Assembly (NCBI GenBank): GCA_030525455.1
Contig: JAUNER010000013.1
Span: 1 to 58,603, forward strand
DNA: 58,603 nucleotides
Reading direction: 5' to 3'
Source: Akkermansia sp.
GTDB lineage: Bacteria; Verrucomicrobiota; Verrucomicrobiia; Verrucomicrobiales; Akkermansiaceae
How positions within the stretch are numbered: the stretch's first letter is position 1; each line of letters opens with the position of its first letter. The notes under the pieces are model-generated. The model had not been told where the DNA came from. It saw only the letters and a program-made list of their open reading frames with translations, and did not search any database. The position numbers and the translations under genes are program-made. Positions 31,846 to 41,813 of this stretch are shown here, piece by piece.

Positions 31846-33402
31846 TTAAATCCCTTTTTCGTCAGATACATTTGCCATAGGCATTTGAGCCATACGAATA
31901 GAGCGATTCACAGCATTGAGGAATGCTCTGGCAGATGCTTCGATAACATCAGTAGAAGCACCTTTACCAACAATGGGTTTAGGAAGACCGAAATCGACAC
32001 GAACAGTTACTTCACCGAGAGCGTCCTTCCCCTCGGACGCGGCATTGACACTATAACCTTTTAATGTGCCCTTACATTTGGTAATACGCTCAATAGCCTT
32101 AAATACAGCATCTACCGCACCATTACCCGTAGAGCAGTCCTCATACAATCGATTTTCCTTTGCTAGGCCAATGGTCGCAGTAGGGCGATTATTAGAGCCG
32201 GCAATAAATTGTACAAACTTTAATTCCCATAAGCCGGAAGATGCATGGAGGGAATCATCAACGATAGCAGAAAGGTCATCATCATAGACAAACTTTTTGG
32301 AGTCCCCAACCTTTTTGAAACGTTCAAATACAGCATTTACCTCTTCCTCGGTGAGAATGTGACCTAATTGCTCTAATCGAGACTTAACCGCGGCACGACC
32401 GGAATGCTTTGTAAGTGGAAGTTCCGTTGCACCCCAGCCTACGGCCTGTGGGTCCATTACTTCATAAGTTTCGCGGCAGTTAAGAATGCCATGCTGGTGA
32501 ATGCCGGATGAGTGAGCAAATGCGTTTTCACCTACAATCGCTTTTGAACGCTGAACTTGCATACCGCTCATACGAGCAACGATGCGAGAAGTGCGAACAA
32601 TTTCCTTGATATTCAAGTTGTCCTGCACATGATTAAACTGTTCGGCACGAGTCCGCAAAGCCATGACAACTTCTTCAAGAGCCACATTGCCGGCACGTTC
32701 GCCTATACCATTGATAGTGCCCTCAACTTGACGAGCTCCGGCACGAACCGCAGCAAGGGAATTGGCCACGGCCAGACCAAGGTCATTGTGGCAGTGAACG
32801 GAGATAATGGCCTGGTCAATGTTTGAAACATTTTCTTTCAGATAACGGATGATATTGTAGTACTCATCCGGTGTGGTATAGCCCACTGTGTCTGGGATGT
32901 TTACTGTCGTTGCACCGGCGGCAATGGCGGCTTCGACCACTTTTGCTAAAAATGGCAACTCTGTACGAGTGGCATCCTCTGCAGAAAATTCAATGTCGTT
33001 TACAAATTGCTTGGCGTATGCCACCCCTTCAGCCGCAAGTTTTAATACTTCATCAGGTGTCTTTTTTAGTTTAAACTCCATGTGAAGTGGACTAGTGGCT
33101 AAAAAGATATGAATTCTGGCTCTATCGCCCGCCGGAGCCAATGCCTTTGCGGCAGCTTCGATATCGCCTTTGACGCAACGAGCTAACCCGGCAATTTTGC
33201 AATTTTTGATTTCAGAGGCAATCGTATGAACAGCTTCAAAGTCCCCATCAGAAATACATGGGAACCCGGCTTCAATCACATCCATGCCGAGTCGTTCTAA
33301 CTGACGTGCAACTTCTAGTTTCTCACGCAAATTCATAGATGCACCGGGGCATTGCTCACCATCGCGTAAGGTCGTATCAAAGAAATGTACTTTATCAGTC
33401 AT
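31846..33402 (-). CDS. leuA: 2-isopropylmalate synthase
   Basis: ~518 residues. It condenses acetyl-CoA with 2-oxoisovalerate, the first step of leucine synthesis. HFFDTTLRDGEQCPGASM (start of the HMGL-like TIM barrel), SVHCHNDLGLAVANSLAAV (metal-binding His pair) and GINGIGERAGN-type segment are clear. The C-terminal ~130 residues form the LeuA allosteric domain for leucine feedback. I start at the ATG at 33402, matching the family N-terminus; the frame is open to 33426. Stand-alone, without other leu genes. Confidence 0.94.
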   Translation of the reverse strand: MTDKVHFFDTTLRDGEQCPGASMNLREKLEVARQLERLGMDVIEAGFPCISDGDFEAVHTIASEIKNCKIAGLARCVKGDIEAAAKALAPAGDRARIHIFLATSPLHMEFKLKKTPDEVLKLAAEGVAYAKQFVNDIEFSAEDATRTELPFLAKVVEAAIAAGATTVNIPDTVGYTTPDEYYNIIRYLKENVSNIDQAIISVHCHNDLGLAVANSLAAVRAGARQVEGTINGIGERAGNVALEEVVMALRTRAEQFNHVQDNLNIKEIVRTSRIVARMSGMQVQRSKAIVGENAFAHSSGIHQHGILNCRETYEVMDPQAVGWGATELPLTKHSGRAAVKSRLEQLGHILTEEEVNAVFERFKKVGDSKKFVYDDDLSAIVDDSLHASSGLWELKFVQFIAGSNNRPTATIGLAKENRLYEDCSTGNGAVDAVFKAIERITKCKGTLKGYSVNAASEGKDALGEVTVRVDFGLPKPIVGKGASTDVIEASARAFLNAVNRSIRMAQMPMANVSDEKGI

Positions 33403-33641
33403 GAGTGTGATTAATTTGTTGTTCAAAAATAGTAGTGATTATTAGTAATTTTGCAAGTCTGCTATCTGTACTACTGACATAGTGCCATGTGTTGGTGACT
33501 ATGAGGTAATTATTCGGTTAAGGCGTGGTATTAGAGAAGCTAGAAAATTGGGAAAAAATAATAGAAAAGAAAAAGAATTTTCTACAAGACAGCTGAAAGA
33601 AAAAATGCTAAAGTGAGCAGAGTAGATTGGCTATATTGATC

Positions 33642-35783
33642 ATGACTAGAGAAAGAACATTGTATAGCGGACCACGATTTAGTGTGACAGAACACGGTGT
33701 ACATCAAGATGATGGGAACTGGGTGGCGTTGGAAAGTGACGGGCGTGTTCGTTCTAAAAAAAATTATCAATATAGAGAACATTGGGTAAATAAAGTACCG
33801 GGTGATGCTCTGTGGTACTATGGCGATTACGATGTGTTAAATCGTGCATATTGTTTGGCATGGAATGAAGCGGAGAGTTTGATAAATCCGGATGGAATTA
33901 TTCTAACCGGAGATAACTGGCCCACGGTTTGGACACGCGACATGGCGTATTTGACCGATTTAGGGTTAGGGCTATGGAATGTGGAATTTTGTCGTAGGAG
34001 TTTAGACTCCAAAATAGCTCATGGTGAGATTGTTCAAGACACAGGTACAGGTGGCTCATGGCCTATATCTACAGATAGAGTTGTGTGGGCTGTTCCTGTA
34101 TGGGAACTATATTGTTTATCTGGTGATAAAGCTTGGCTAGAGAAAACCTATGGGACCCTTTGTGAAACATGCCGTAAAGACGATGAAGTCATACGTACAA
34201 TTCAAGGCTTATATAAAGGGGAATCTTCTATTTTAGATTGGCGAGAACAAACATACCCGGCTTGGATGACAGCCGCCGACATAGGAGATTCCGTAAGTCA
34301 TTCGACAATGGTTCTGCATTATCATGTGAGACAGGTATTAAGTCACATGGCAAAAGAACTAGGGCGGGAAGAAGAAGCGGCTATGTGGGAAGCTAAGGCA
34401 AAAGAACTTGCTGAGTTAATTGAGAACCACTTTCGACTTTCTGACAGCCCCTTATATGGGCAATATTTATACGGACGAGGATACTCTGTTTTATCGCCAA
34501 CGGTTGATACTATGGGGAATATGTTGGCTGTGTTAACCGGAATGCTAAAAGGGCAGCGAGCAAAAGAAGTATTTGAAGCCTTACCGCATGGACATTTCGG
34601 GATTCCCTGTATACATCCGCAAATGTCACCGGAAGTTCCCACCTATCACAATCGAGCTACATGGCCATTTATAGAAGCATATTACGGATTATTAGCGGCA
34701 CAATTAGGCAATGATAAAGCATTTAATAGAGCCTTGGCTTGTTTAGTTCGAGCTGCTTTATTACATGGGACAAACAAAGAAAATTTACATACAGAAACAG
34801 GGATAGATGAGGGGCTTTTATTGAGTTCCGATAGGCAACTTTGGAGTATTGCCGGGTTGATGGGATGTTTTTACAAAGGGTTATTTGGTATACGAGTAAC
34901 TGCTGATGCTTTATATTTGAAGCCCTGTGTGCCTGAAAGTTTAGCAGGTACTCATGTATTAACGAATTTGAAATACCGCGGACAAAATATAGATATTTCG
35001 CTTAGGGGCTGGGGACGGAAAGTTAAATCCTGTCGTATCAATGGACATGAAGCTGTCCCCCGTATACCTATTGGCTTATCAGAGAGAATTCATATAGAAA
35101 TAGAACTAGAGCCGGACGAAGATAGGGCAAGGGATTTGCCAATTACAGAAGTGCAGAATAATTTGACCATACCGGAGTGGCAAGCAGTATCCGGCGATAA
35201 ATTAACTTGGCGTGCAGTAGATGGTGCCTGTGGGTATCGAATTTATCGAAATGGACAGGTCATAGCTGACGATGGAGTATGTGAACATTTGCTTAAAGCT
35301 CCAATAGAAGGACAATATCAAGTTCAGGCCTATTCAGCAGATGGTAGGGTTTCCTATCTCAATGAACCATACGAAATTATGGATGCGGATGCACGACAGG
35401 AAACTCGCCCGTGTTTTGTAAGAGCAGATATGGTTTGGGACTCTACTTTAGAAAGTCAGCCTGATGCCCAATTTTTTAGTGTTTATGTAGAAAAAGCCGG
35501 AGTGTATCGACTAGATGCCTACTATGCGAATGGAACTTATAGCGTAACGGATGGGAACACCTGTGGGCTGAGAAGTCTGTATCTTAATGAGGAAAGAGTC
35601 GGTACATTAGCTTTCCCCCACACAGGGGATTGGGGGCGATATATTTACTCTACTTCAGTAGAAGTTAAATTAGAGCCGGGAACTTACCGCATTTGTTTGA
35701 AAGTAGATAAGTTTTCTGAAAACATGAACAAAAAAACAAACAATGTGGTGATAAAAAATCTACGCTTTTCACGTATTCATTAG
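33642..35783 (+). CDS. Six-hairpin glycosidase with C-terminal beta domains
   Basis: ~713 residues without a signal peptide, so cytoplasmic. Residues ~50-430 look like an (alpha/alpha)6 barrel of the GH63/GH37/debranching-type clan: NWPTVWTRDMAYLTDLGLG, GGSWPISTDRVVW and ESSILDWREQTYPAW hold conserved acidic residues. A ~140-residue middle region follows, and the end (RADMVWDSTLESQP to LRFSRI) resembles a CBM35-like jelly roll. The sugar substrate cannot be read from sequence. I choose the ATG at 33642 over the TTG at 33627. Confidence 0.7.
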   Translation: MTRERTLYSGPRFSVTEHGVHQDDGNWVALESDGRVRSKKNYQYREHWVNKVPGDALWYYGDYDVLNRAYCLAWNEAESLINPDGIILTGDNWPTVWTRDMAYLTDLGLGLWNVEFCRRSLDSKIAHGEIVQDTGTGGSWPISTDRVVWAVPVWELYCLSGDKAWLEKTYGTLCETCRKDDEVIRTIQGLYKGESSILDWREQTYPAWMTAADIGDSVSHSTMVLHYHVRQVLSHMAKELGREEEAAMWEAKAKELAELIENHFRLSDSPLYGQYLYGRGYSVLSPTVDTMGNMLAVLTGMLKGQRAKEVFEALPHGHFGIPCIHPQMSPEVPTYHNRATWPFIEAYYGLLAAQLGNDKAFNRALACLVRAALLHGTNKENLHTETGIDEGLLLSSDRQLWSIAGLMGCFYKGLFGIRVTADALYLKPCVPESLAGTHVLTNLKYRGQNIDISLRGWGRKVKSCRINGHEAVPRIPIGLSERIHIEIELEPDEDRARDLPITEVQNNLTIPEWQAVSGDKLTWRAVDGACGYRIYRNGQVIADDGVCEHLLKAPIEGQYQVQAYSADGRVSYLNEPYEIMDADARQETRPCFVRADMVWDSTLESQPDAQFFSVYVEKAGVYRLDAYYANGTYSVTDGNTCGLRSLYLNEERVGTLAFPHTGDWGRYIYSTSVEVKLEPGTYRICLKVDKFSENMNKKTNNVVIKNLRFSRIH

Positions 35784-35794
35784 AAACAAAAATT

Positions 35795-37660
35795 ATGAAC
35801 AAGCCTATTTTAACACTTTTGTCCTTAATTTCCATTTCTGCGACATCTGTGCTTCAAGCCGCAGAAACTCCGGAAAAATCCCCTTTTACGCGATTATCTG
35901 TAAATTGGGAACCTAATAAAACAGACATCCAAAATGCCAAAAAAGCATGGGCAACGCTTCACGCTTGGCAGAAAGATAAGCCGGCAACCTCCAGAAAGCT
36001 TCATGTGGTTTATGTCACTTTTAGAGACCGACCGGCATTACCAAATTATCGCGAAAGATACGACCATATCCTAAAAAACATTCAAGCTTACTATGCTGAT
36101 CAAATGCAGGCTATTGGCTATCCTCCACTAACTTTTCAGTTAGATTTAGATGAACGAGGAAAACTTATCATACATGATGCTCATGTCGATAAGCCTATGA
36201 GTGAAATGACGGTGAGGAATTCGGGGGGAATATCAAGAGAAGCCGCAAAAAAAGTGTTGGCATCAAAAGGTATTGATATTGATAAAGAACATACACTAAT
36301 AGTATGTCAATTACCTGATGGTGTGGGTCCGTACTATGGTGGTGGATTTAGTCATCAAGGCTCAGGCTGGACCTGTGATATAGATGGCTTGGACCCTGCT
36401 AATTTCAATGATTTAAGCCCACAGCCCAATGCCCGTTATGGTGGTTCTCGTGGACGCAATGCAACCGTTTATATTGGAGGAACAGCACATGAACTTGGTC
36501 ATGCTTTTGGGTTGCCACACACAGGGAATGGATGGGATTACCCGAATGCCGGACGTTCGCTGATGGGGAATGGGAATCATACCTATGGTCAGGAACTTCG
36601 TAAAGAAGGGGCGGGAACATTTCTTTCTCCGACAGATGCTATGAAATTAGCTTCTGTTCCTCTTTTTAGTGGGGTAGAATTTCCATTTCCGCAAGATGCT
36701 CGCCCCGGGCGCTGGTGTGGGCGTTATGTAGCCGGGAATTTTGAGGAATTAAAGGCAATATCACTGCCTGATGGACTGACTCTAAAAGGAAAAGTGCAGA
36801 TGACTCGACCTGCATACGGTTTGGTTGTACATTTAGACCCCCCCGGCAATTCAGACTACGATACAAATGCCGTCTGTACAGCGTTGAATCCGGATGGTAG
36901 TTTTGAAGTAACTATTCGTCGTCCTGACTTTAGACAAGGTTCTTTGGAAATGAGAATAGCAGTATTGAATTGTGATTCAACTCGCTATATGCTTACTGTT
37001 CCTGTAAATTGTACATCAAAGGGATATCAAGTGCCTGTATTAGAGCCGACGATTTGTTTTTCATCAGTTAAATCATTGTGGAGTGCCGGAAAAAATGAAT
37101 TAGCTCTTCAAAAGCTCCAAGAGTTAGAAGCTCGTAATGATTTAGCCCCCGAGACAAAAGCTCTTATTCCCGCAATGAAAAAAGCAATACAGCCGGGGAC
37201 TCCTCCTGTACAGAAAGCAGCTTCACTGCCAGAGAGTGTAAAAAAAATAGCCTTGAGCGATGTGAAAGCCGAATCCGCGAAAGTTGGGTATGCTATTCCG
37301 TACTGGAATACAGTTTGCCCATGTGATTTCGGACCGGTCCCATGTTTTAAAAATTCCGGCTATGCAAATAACTTTATTGTTGCTCACGCTCCGGCTTCTT
37401 TAGTTTATCATTTAGATGGTAAATGGAAGCAATTTAAGGCCGATGTCGGAATGCCTATCGGTGCTTCAGGTTCAGTTGCTTTCGAGGTGGTTGCCGATGG
37501 AGTGTGTGTTGCCAAATCTCCGGTCATGATGGATGGTGAAAGTTATCCGCTGAGTGTCGACATAAGCGGAGCCAAAACATTGGAAATTCGCATCACAGAT
37601 GGCGGTAATGGAAACGGTAGCGACTGGAGTGTCGTGGCTAATGGTGAGCTAAGTCGATAA
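35795..37660 (+). CDS. Secreted zinc metalloprotease with NPCBM domain
   Basis: 621 residues with a signal peptide (1-22). The zinc site is HELGHAFGLPH (His232, Glu233, His236, His242), with a Met-turn in GRSLMGNG, so a metzincin-like peptidase. The C-terminal ~150 residues (KKIALSDV...FIVAHAPASLVYHLDG...FEVVADG...VDISGAKTLEIRITDGG) form an NPCBM carbohydrate-binding module. Together they suggest a protease that acts on glycoproteins such as mucins, as known for related gut Verrucomicrobiota enzymes. It starts 11 bases after the glycosidase, so the two are probably co-transcribed. Confidence 0.82.
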   Translation: MNKPILTLLSLISISATSVLQAAETPEKSPFTRLSVNWEPNKTDIQNAKKAWATLHAWQKDKPATSRKLHVVYVTFRDRPALPNYRERYDHILKNIQAYYADQMQAIGYPPLTFQLDLDERGKLIIHDAHVDKPMSEMTVRNSGGISREAAKKVLASKGIDIDKEHTLIVCQLPDGVGPYYGGGFSHQGSGWTCDIDGLDPANFNDLSPQPNARYGGSRGRNATVYIGGTAHELGHAFGLPHTGNGWDYPNAGRSLMGNGNHTYGQELRKEGAGTFLSPTDAMKLASVPLFSGVEFPFPQDARPGRWCGRYVAGNFEELKAISLPDGLTLKGKVQMTRPAYGLVVHLDPPGNSDYDTNAVCTALNPDGSFEVTIRRPDFRQGSLEMRIAVLNCDSTRYMLTVPVNCTSKGYQVPVLEPTICFSSVKSLWSAGKNELALQKLQELEARNDLAPETKALIPAMKKAIQPGTPPVQKAASLPESVKKIALSDVKAESAKVGYAIPYWNTVCPCDFGPVPCFKNSGYANNFIVAHAPASLVYHLDGKWKQFKADVGMPIGASGSVAFEVVADGVCVAKSPVMMDGESYPLSVDISGAKTLEIRITDGGNGNGSDWSVVANGELSR

Positions 37661-37736
37661 AATTCCTCTTTAATGAAGGTATTGACGGATATTTAGCTTG
37701 TCTTTTTCTTTATATCATAGTCTTATTTAGAGCAGT

Positions 37737-40124
37737 ATGATTAGAGAAAACGCAAAATTGTGGGGTAGTGTGGTAATAGGAATAGCACTACCCCTGTTTG
37801 CGACAGATGCTGCTCAAAAGTCCACGGCTTCATCCACCTCAGAGAAAGAGGTGCTTGACGTAGCCGGGAAGCCTTTTAGTGGTGGTATTGTGCCTCGAAT
37901 GCCATCTGGTGCCACGATAAAAAATATCAATGGCCCCTTGGTTTTTGATAGGGATAATAAGCGAGTTGTTTACGAGGGGGGGCAAAGAGTTGAGTTCAAA
38001 ACAGATACGGGACTAGAGGTTTATGCAAATAGGGCAGAGGCTGATTTGCTGAAGAAAAAAATCATCCTAGATGGTAATTTGATAATTTACCAGAGTGATA
38101 AGTTATCTGAAGTAAATGGGGTAATTAAAGCAACCCGTGCGGAGTACGATATGGAAACCCGTAGCTTCGTTTCGGATGGCATGAATTTGAAAGTGGATGG
38201 TATCATCCTACGAAGCGGAAATTTTGTTTACAAAAAAGATGCAGATGGTGCATTATATTTAGAAGGGTTAGATGCTTCTGTTACTGCAGAGGACATTGCA
38301 GAGCCTAATACATGGATTTCGGCAGATCGCATACGGATTTATCCCCAAGACAGATTTGAATTTGAGGGGATGAGTTTGTACTATGATGATGTTCCTTTCT
38401 TTTATTTTCCATACCTCAGCCATTCGCTAAACCCTAAGGTTGGGTATCTTCCTATTCCCGGTATGCGTTCCATTTGGGGGCCTTATTTGCTAAATGAATA
38501 TGGCGTTTTATTGGGGAATAAGCGAGTGGATGGAGGGAAGCCAACGGCTGATTATCTAGCTACACTTCATTTGGATTTTCGTTCTCGTCGAGGTGTTGCC
38601 TACGGCTTAGATGTTCTTGATACACAATTAGAAGAAGATTTTCCTAATTTTGATGGGCTTTCATTGTATCGATTGCATGATGATGACCCACACATCAACG
38701 CCGGGGATGACGAACAACGAAATCATTTAGACCCGGATCGTTGGCGTGTAGCATTGCATCAGATGTGGGAACTAGCGGAATACCGCCGCTCATCCTTGCG
38801 ATTAAAAGCAAACGTCAATATGCTGAGTGATGAGTATGTACTCCGAGATTTTTATCCGGATATTTATCAGAACGATGCCTCACCGGATAATACGGTATTG
38901 CTCAGTTATACTGATGATACGAATGATGTGTCGTTATTGCAAAGGTTTGTGCCAAATAATTTTTATATAGCTGACCAAAGAACTGAGTTTAGCTATGAAC
39001 GAATTAAGTCGCCTTTCTTTAATACACCGGTGATGTATGAAGGCAGAACCTCTTTGGCATTAATGAAGCAGTACGTCCCTGGCTTCATGAAGTCGGAAAT
39101 CCGTGATACTCTTAGTGAATTAAATCCCAATTCTGCTGCTTATGATTACTGGGAGCGAATGCTGATGATGGATTCATATAGTAGAATTCATACATATCAC
39201 GAATTTTCTGCATCAAAAAAAATCATGGGTTTCCTCAACGTAACACCACGAATTGGAGGTGGGTACACGGGGTACTATGATGTAGAAAATGCCGGCTCAT
39301 TGAATCAAGGGATTTTCTATGCCGGGGTAGATGCTGATTTTAAGTTTTCCCGTCGTTATCATTCGCTAAGGAACAAAACATTCGGTCTTAAGGGACTTAA
39401 TCATATTATTCAGCCTCATTTTACATTAGCTTATGTAAAGACGAATGACCTAGACGAGTTGTATCCTCGTATAGATGGCGAAGTGCCAACGACAAATCCA
39501 ATTTCTTTATCTATTGGTAGATATACAGAAATTGATTCCATGCCGACGGGGACAGTTTTTAGGTATGGTCTTAGAAACGTCCTTATGACTCAGCGAGATT
39601 CCGTATCTCACCGTTGGTTTTCGTGGGATGTCTTTATGGATGCCTATTTAAACGACCCGGAAGACGAACGCGACTTCTCAAACCTTTATTCATTTATGCG
39701 TTGGAATCCAACTCCGTGGATGGAATTCCGCTCAGAGATGCAATTGCCTGTTATTGGGAATGACGAGGTGCAAGGGTGTAGAGAATATTATAATTACATC
39801 CGATTCATGCCAAGCAGAACAACGGAGTTTAGCGTTGGACATCGTTATTTGAGTCAGCATAGTATCTTGGAAGATAATAGCCAGTTAGATATGCGTTTCT
39901 TACAGAGATTTTCTCCGGATTGGGGTTTTTACGGGAAATGGCGTGTCTCTCTGTTAGATGGTGAACTTGATATACAAGAGTACAATATTTATCACAACAT
40001 GGGGTCGTGGTATTTAGGCCTAGGTACTTTCCTGCGTCGTAATGGTGGTAAAAACGAATTTGGTATTGGTATTTCCTTTACCATTCAGGAAACAGGCGAC
40101 CACATGCCGGTGAAGTTTTTGTAA
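37737..40124 (+). CDS. lptD: LPS-assembly outer-membrane protein LptD
   Basis: 795 residues with an N-terminal signal-like segment. Residues ~60-190 form the OstA/LptA-like beta-jellyroll (GPLVFDRDNKRVVYEGG, YANRAEADLLKKKIILDGN, VIKATRAEYDMETRSF). ISADRIRIYPQDRFEFEG and PFFYFPYLSHSLNPKVGYLPIPG mark the LptD transition, and a beta-barrel rich in aromatic strands runs to the end. With LptE it places LPS in the outer leaflet of the outer membrane. It shows the cell is Gram-negative with LPS or a similar glycolipid. Confidence 0.88.
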   Translation: MIRENAKLWGSVVIGIALPLFATDAAQKSTASSTSEKEVLDVAGKPFSGGIVPRMPSGATIKNINGPLVFDRDNKRVVYEGGQRVEFKTDTGLEVYANRAEADLLKKKIILDGNLIIYQSDKLSEVNGVIKATRAEYDMETRSFVSDGMNLKVDGIILRSGNFVYKKDADGALYLEGLDASVTAEDIAEPNTWISADRIRIYPQDRFEFEGMSLYYDDVPFFYFPYLSHSLNPKVGYLPIPGMRSIWGPYLLNEYGVLLGNKRVDGGKPTADYLATLHLDFRSRRGVAYGLDVLDTQLEEDFPNFDGLSLYRLHDDDPHINAGDDEQRNHLDPDRWRVALHQMWELAEYRRSSLRLKANVNMLSDEYVLRDFYPDIYQNDASPDNTVLLSYTDDTNDVSLLQRFVPNNFYIADQRTEFSYERIKSPFFNTPVMYEGRTSLALMKQYVPGFMKSEIRDTLSELNPNSAAYDYWERMLMMDSYSRIHTYHEFSASKKIMGFLNVTPRIGGGYTGYYDVENAGSLNQGIFYAGVDADFKFSRRYHSLRNKTFGLKGLNHIIQPHFTLAYVKTNDLDELYPRIDGEVPTTNPISLSIGRYTEIDSMPTGTVFRYGLRNVLMTQRDSVSHRWFSWDVFMDAYLNDPEDERDFSNLYSFMRWNPTPWMEFRSEMQLPVIGNDEVQGCREYYNYIRFMPSRTTEFSVGHRYLSQHSILEDNSQLDMRFLQRFSPDWGFYGKWRVSLLDGELDIQEYNIYHNMGSWYLGLGTFLRRNGGKNEFGIGISFTIQETGDHMPVKFL

Positions 40125-40203
40125 GTTGATAGGAACTGAGTCAACTAGTAGGTTTGCTGTATAGTACTGCTAGGGGAAGGGGTATTTCCCTTGTTGATAG
40201 ATA

Positions 40204-40794
40204 TTAATTTTTTTCGTACGTGATAGCTTGTTTAAGGAGTTTTTTATACTCTTTATCCGGAATCTCGTACGTGCCGAATTTTTTGATATGTTCGGTCGGC
40301 CATTGTGTATCAAGATAAAGGAAATCGTGTGCTCTAAGTAAATTTACTAGAGCAACGAGTGCTACTTTGCTTGCATCAGATTTACGATGAAACATACTTT
40401 CTCCGAAAAATGCTCGTCTGATGGCAACTCCGTATAGACCACCTTGTAGTCCATCTTTATCCCAGCATTCAATACTGTGAGCAAATCCCATGTCGTGAAG
40501 TTCACAATAAAGACGAATGATGTTATCATCAATCCATTGCTCATCAGGGTCGTGAGGACGTGAACACGCCGTAATTACTTCTCGAAAAGCTGTGTCTATT
40601 CGAATTTCAAATGGCTTTTTTTTGAGAGTTCGTTTAAGGCCATGAGGTATATGAAATCTATCATCTAAAGGAATGAGACCACGAGGGTCTGCCCTATAAA
40701 AGTATATTTCATCTGTTCCGGGTTCTGCCATGGGGAATAAGCCGGATACATAAGCCTGGATGATGTCATTAGGTGTTAGCTCGGAGCCTTTCAT
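40204..40794 (-). CDS. aat: Leucyl/phenylalanyl-tRNA-protein transferase
   Basis: 196 residues, a little short but complete. GLFPMAEPGTDEIYFYRADPRGLIPLD, EQWIDDNIIRLYCELHDMGFAHSIECW and GGLYGVAIRRAFFGESMFH are diagnostic. It adds Leu or Phe to N-terminal Arg/Lys of proteins, feeding the N-end-rule Clp pathway. Its start overlaps the mutY stop by 4 bases. Confidence 0.94.
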   Translation of the reverse strand: MKGSELTPNDIIQAYVSGLFPMAEPGTDEIYFYRADPRGLIPLDDRFHIPHGLKRTLKKKPFEIRIDTAFREVITACSRPHDPDEQWIDDNIIRLYCELHDMGFAHSIECWDKDGLQGGLYGVAIRRAFFGESMFHRKSDASKVALVALVNLLRAHDFLYLDTQWPTEHIKKFGTYEIPDKEYKKLLKQAITYEKN

Positions 40795-41813
40795 AAGATG
40801 TGATGGATAATTGATGAGAGAGCAGAGGAATGTAATGCCTTTCTATCGGGGGAGGCAAGTGGGTAAAGGTGAATTTGATTTATAGGAATAAATTCTTCAT
40901 TTTTCTCAATTGTTGAGAGGGTTGAGACATAGTGAATGTAGCGAGTGACACGGAATCGAGTGACAGAATATGTCTGTTTAAAAATATGGGGAGTAGACAG
41001 AGTTTCGTCATCATTTCTCTGAGGGAAGCGATACATTCCGGCATGGCGTTCGTTTTCTGGGCATTTAGCCATTAAGATAGAGCGATTTCTTATGTAGAGG
41101 ATATCGTGATGTTCGATAGAGGAAATAGGTGACTTTTTCTTTTTGATAGGTAAAGATTCGGGGTGTGAAGTTGTGCAAAACTCTCGAATAGGGCAAAGTA
41201 AACAATTCGGATTGCCATTTGTGCAGATGTTTTGTCCCAGTTCCATGAGTGCTGAATTAAATAGTCTTGCATTCGTGGGGGAAACTAGTTGAGCGGCTCT
41301 ATTCCATAGATATTTTTGCCCTGCAGCGGAATCTATAGGTATTCCCAAATTATCTAGACGTGAGATAACTCTAGCTACATTTGCATCTACAATAGGAGCC
41401 GGTTTATTAAATGCAAAAGACAATACAGCACCGCTGGTATAGGGGCCAATTCCCGGGAGTTTCTTTATAGCCTCCTCAGTATCGGGGAAAACTCCCATAT
41501 AATCTTCTGTAATTTTACGGGCAATAGCTTGAAGGGAGCGTACGCGTCTGTAATATCCTAAGCCTTCCCATGAACGAAGAGCTACTTGCTCATCAACTTC
41601 GGCGAGGTGTTTTGGGGTGGGGAATTGTTTCATCCATGAGTCATATCTACCGAGAACTGTGGCAATTGTTGTTTGCTGAAGCATTAGCTCAGAAACTAAA
41701 ATCGCCCATGGGTCAGATGTTTGACGCCATGGATAATCCTTCCCCTCTCGTTGAAACCAATTAATAAGGGATTGTCTTAATAACTCTATGTTAATTACTG
41801 GTGAATTAGACAT
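40791..41813 (-). CDS. mutY: A/G-specific adenine glycosylase
   Basis: 340 residues. HhH-GPD motif: LPGIGPYTSGAVLSFAF followed by IVDANVARVI with the catalytic Asp; ELMLQQTTIATV carries the catalytic Glu. The 4Fe-4S loop is CTNGNPNCLLCPIREFC. It removes adenine mispaired with 8-oxoG. The C-terminal NUDIX-like 8-oxoG-sensing domain is present but short. Overlaps aroE by 8 bases and aat by 4 in a tight operon. Confidence 0.94.
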   Translation of the reverse strand: MSNSPVINIELLRQSLINWFQREGKDYPWRQTSDPWAILVSELMLQQTTIATVLGRYDSWMKQFPTPKHLAEVDEQVALRSWEGLGYYRRVRSLQAIARKITEDYMGVFPDTEEAIKKLPGIGPYTSGAVLSFAFNKPAPIVDANVARVISRLDNLGIPIDSAAGQKYLWNRAAQLVSPTNARLFNSALMELGQNICTNGNPNCLLCPIREFCTTSHPESLPIKKKKSPISSIEHHDILYIRNRSILMAKCPENERHAGMYRFPQRNDDETLSTPHIFKQTYSVTRFRVTRYIHYVSTLSTIEKNEEFIPINQIHLYPLASPDRKALHSSALSSIIHHIL

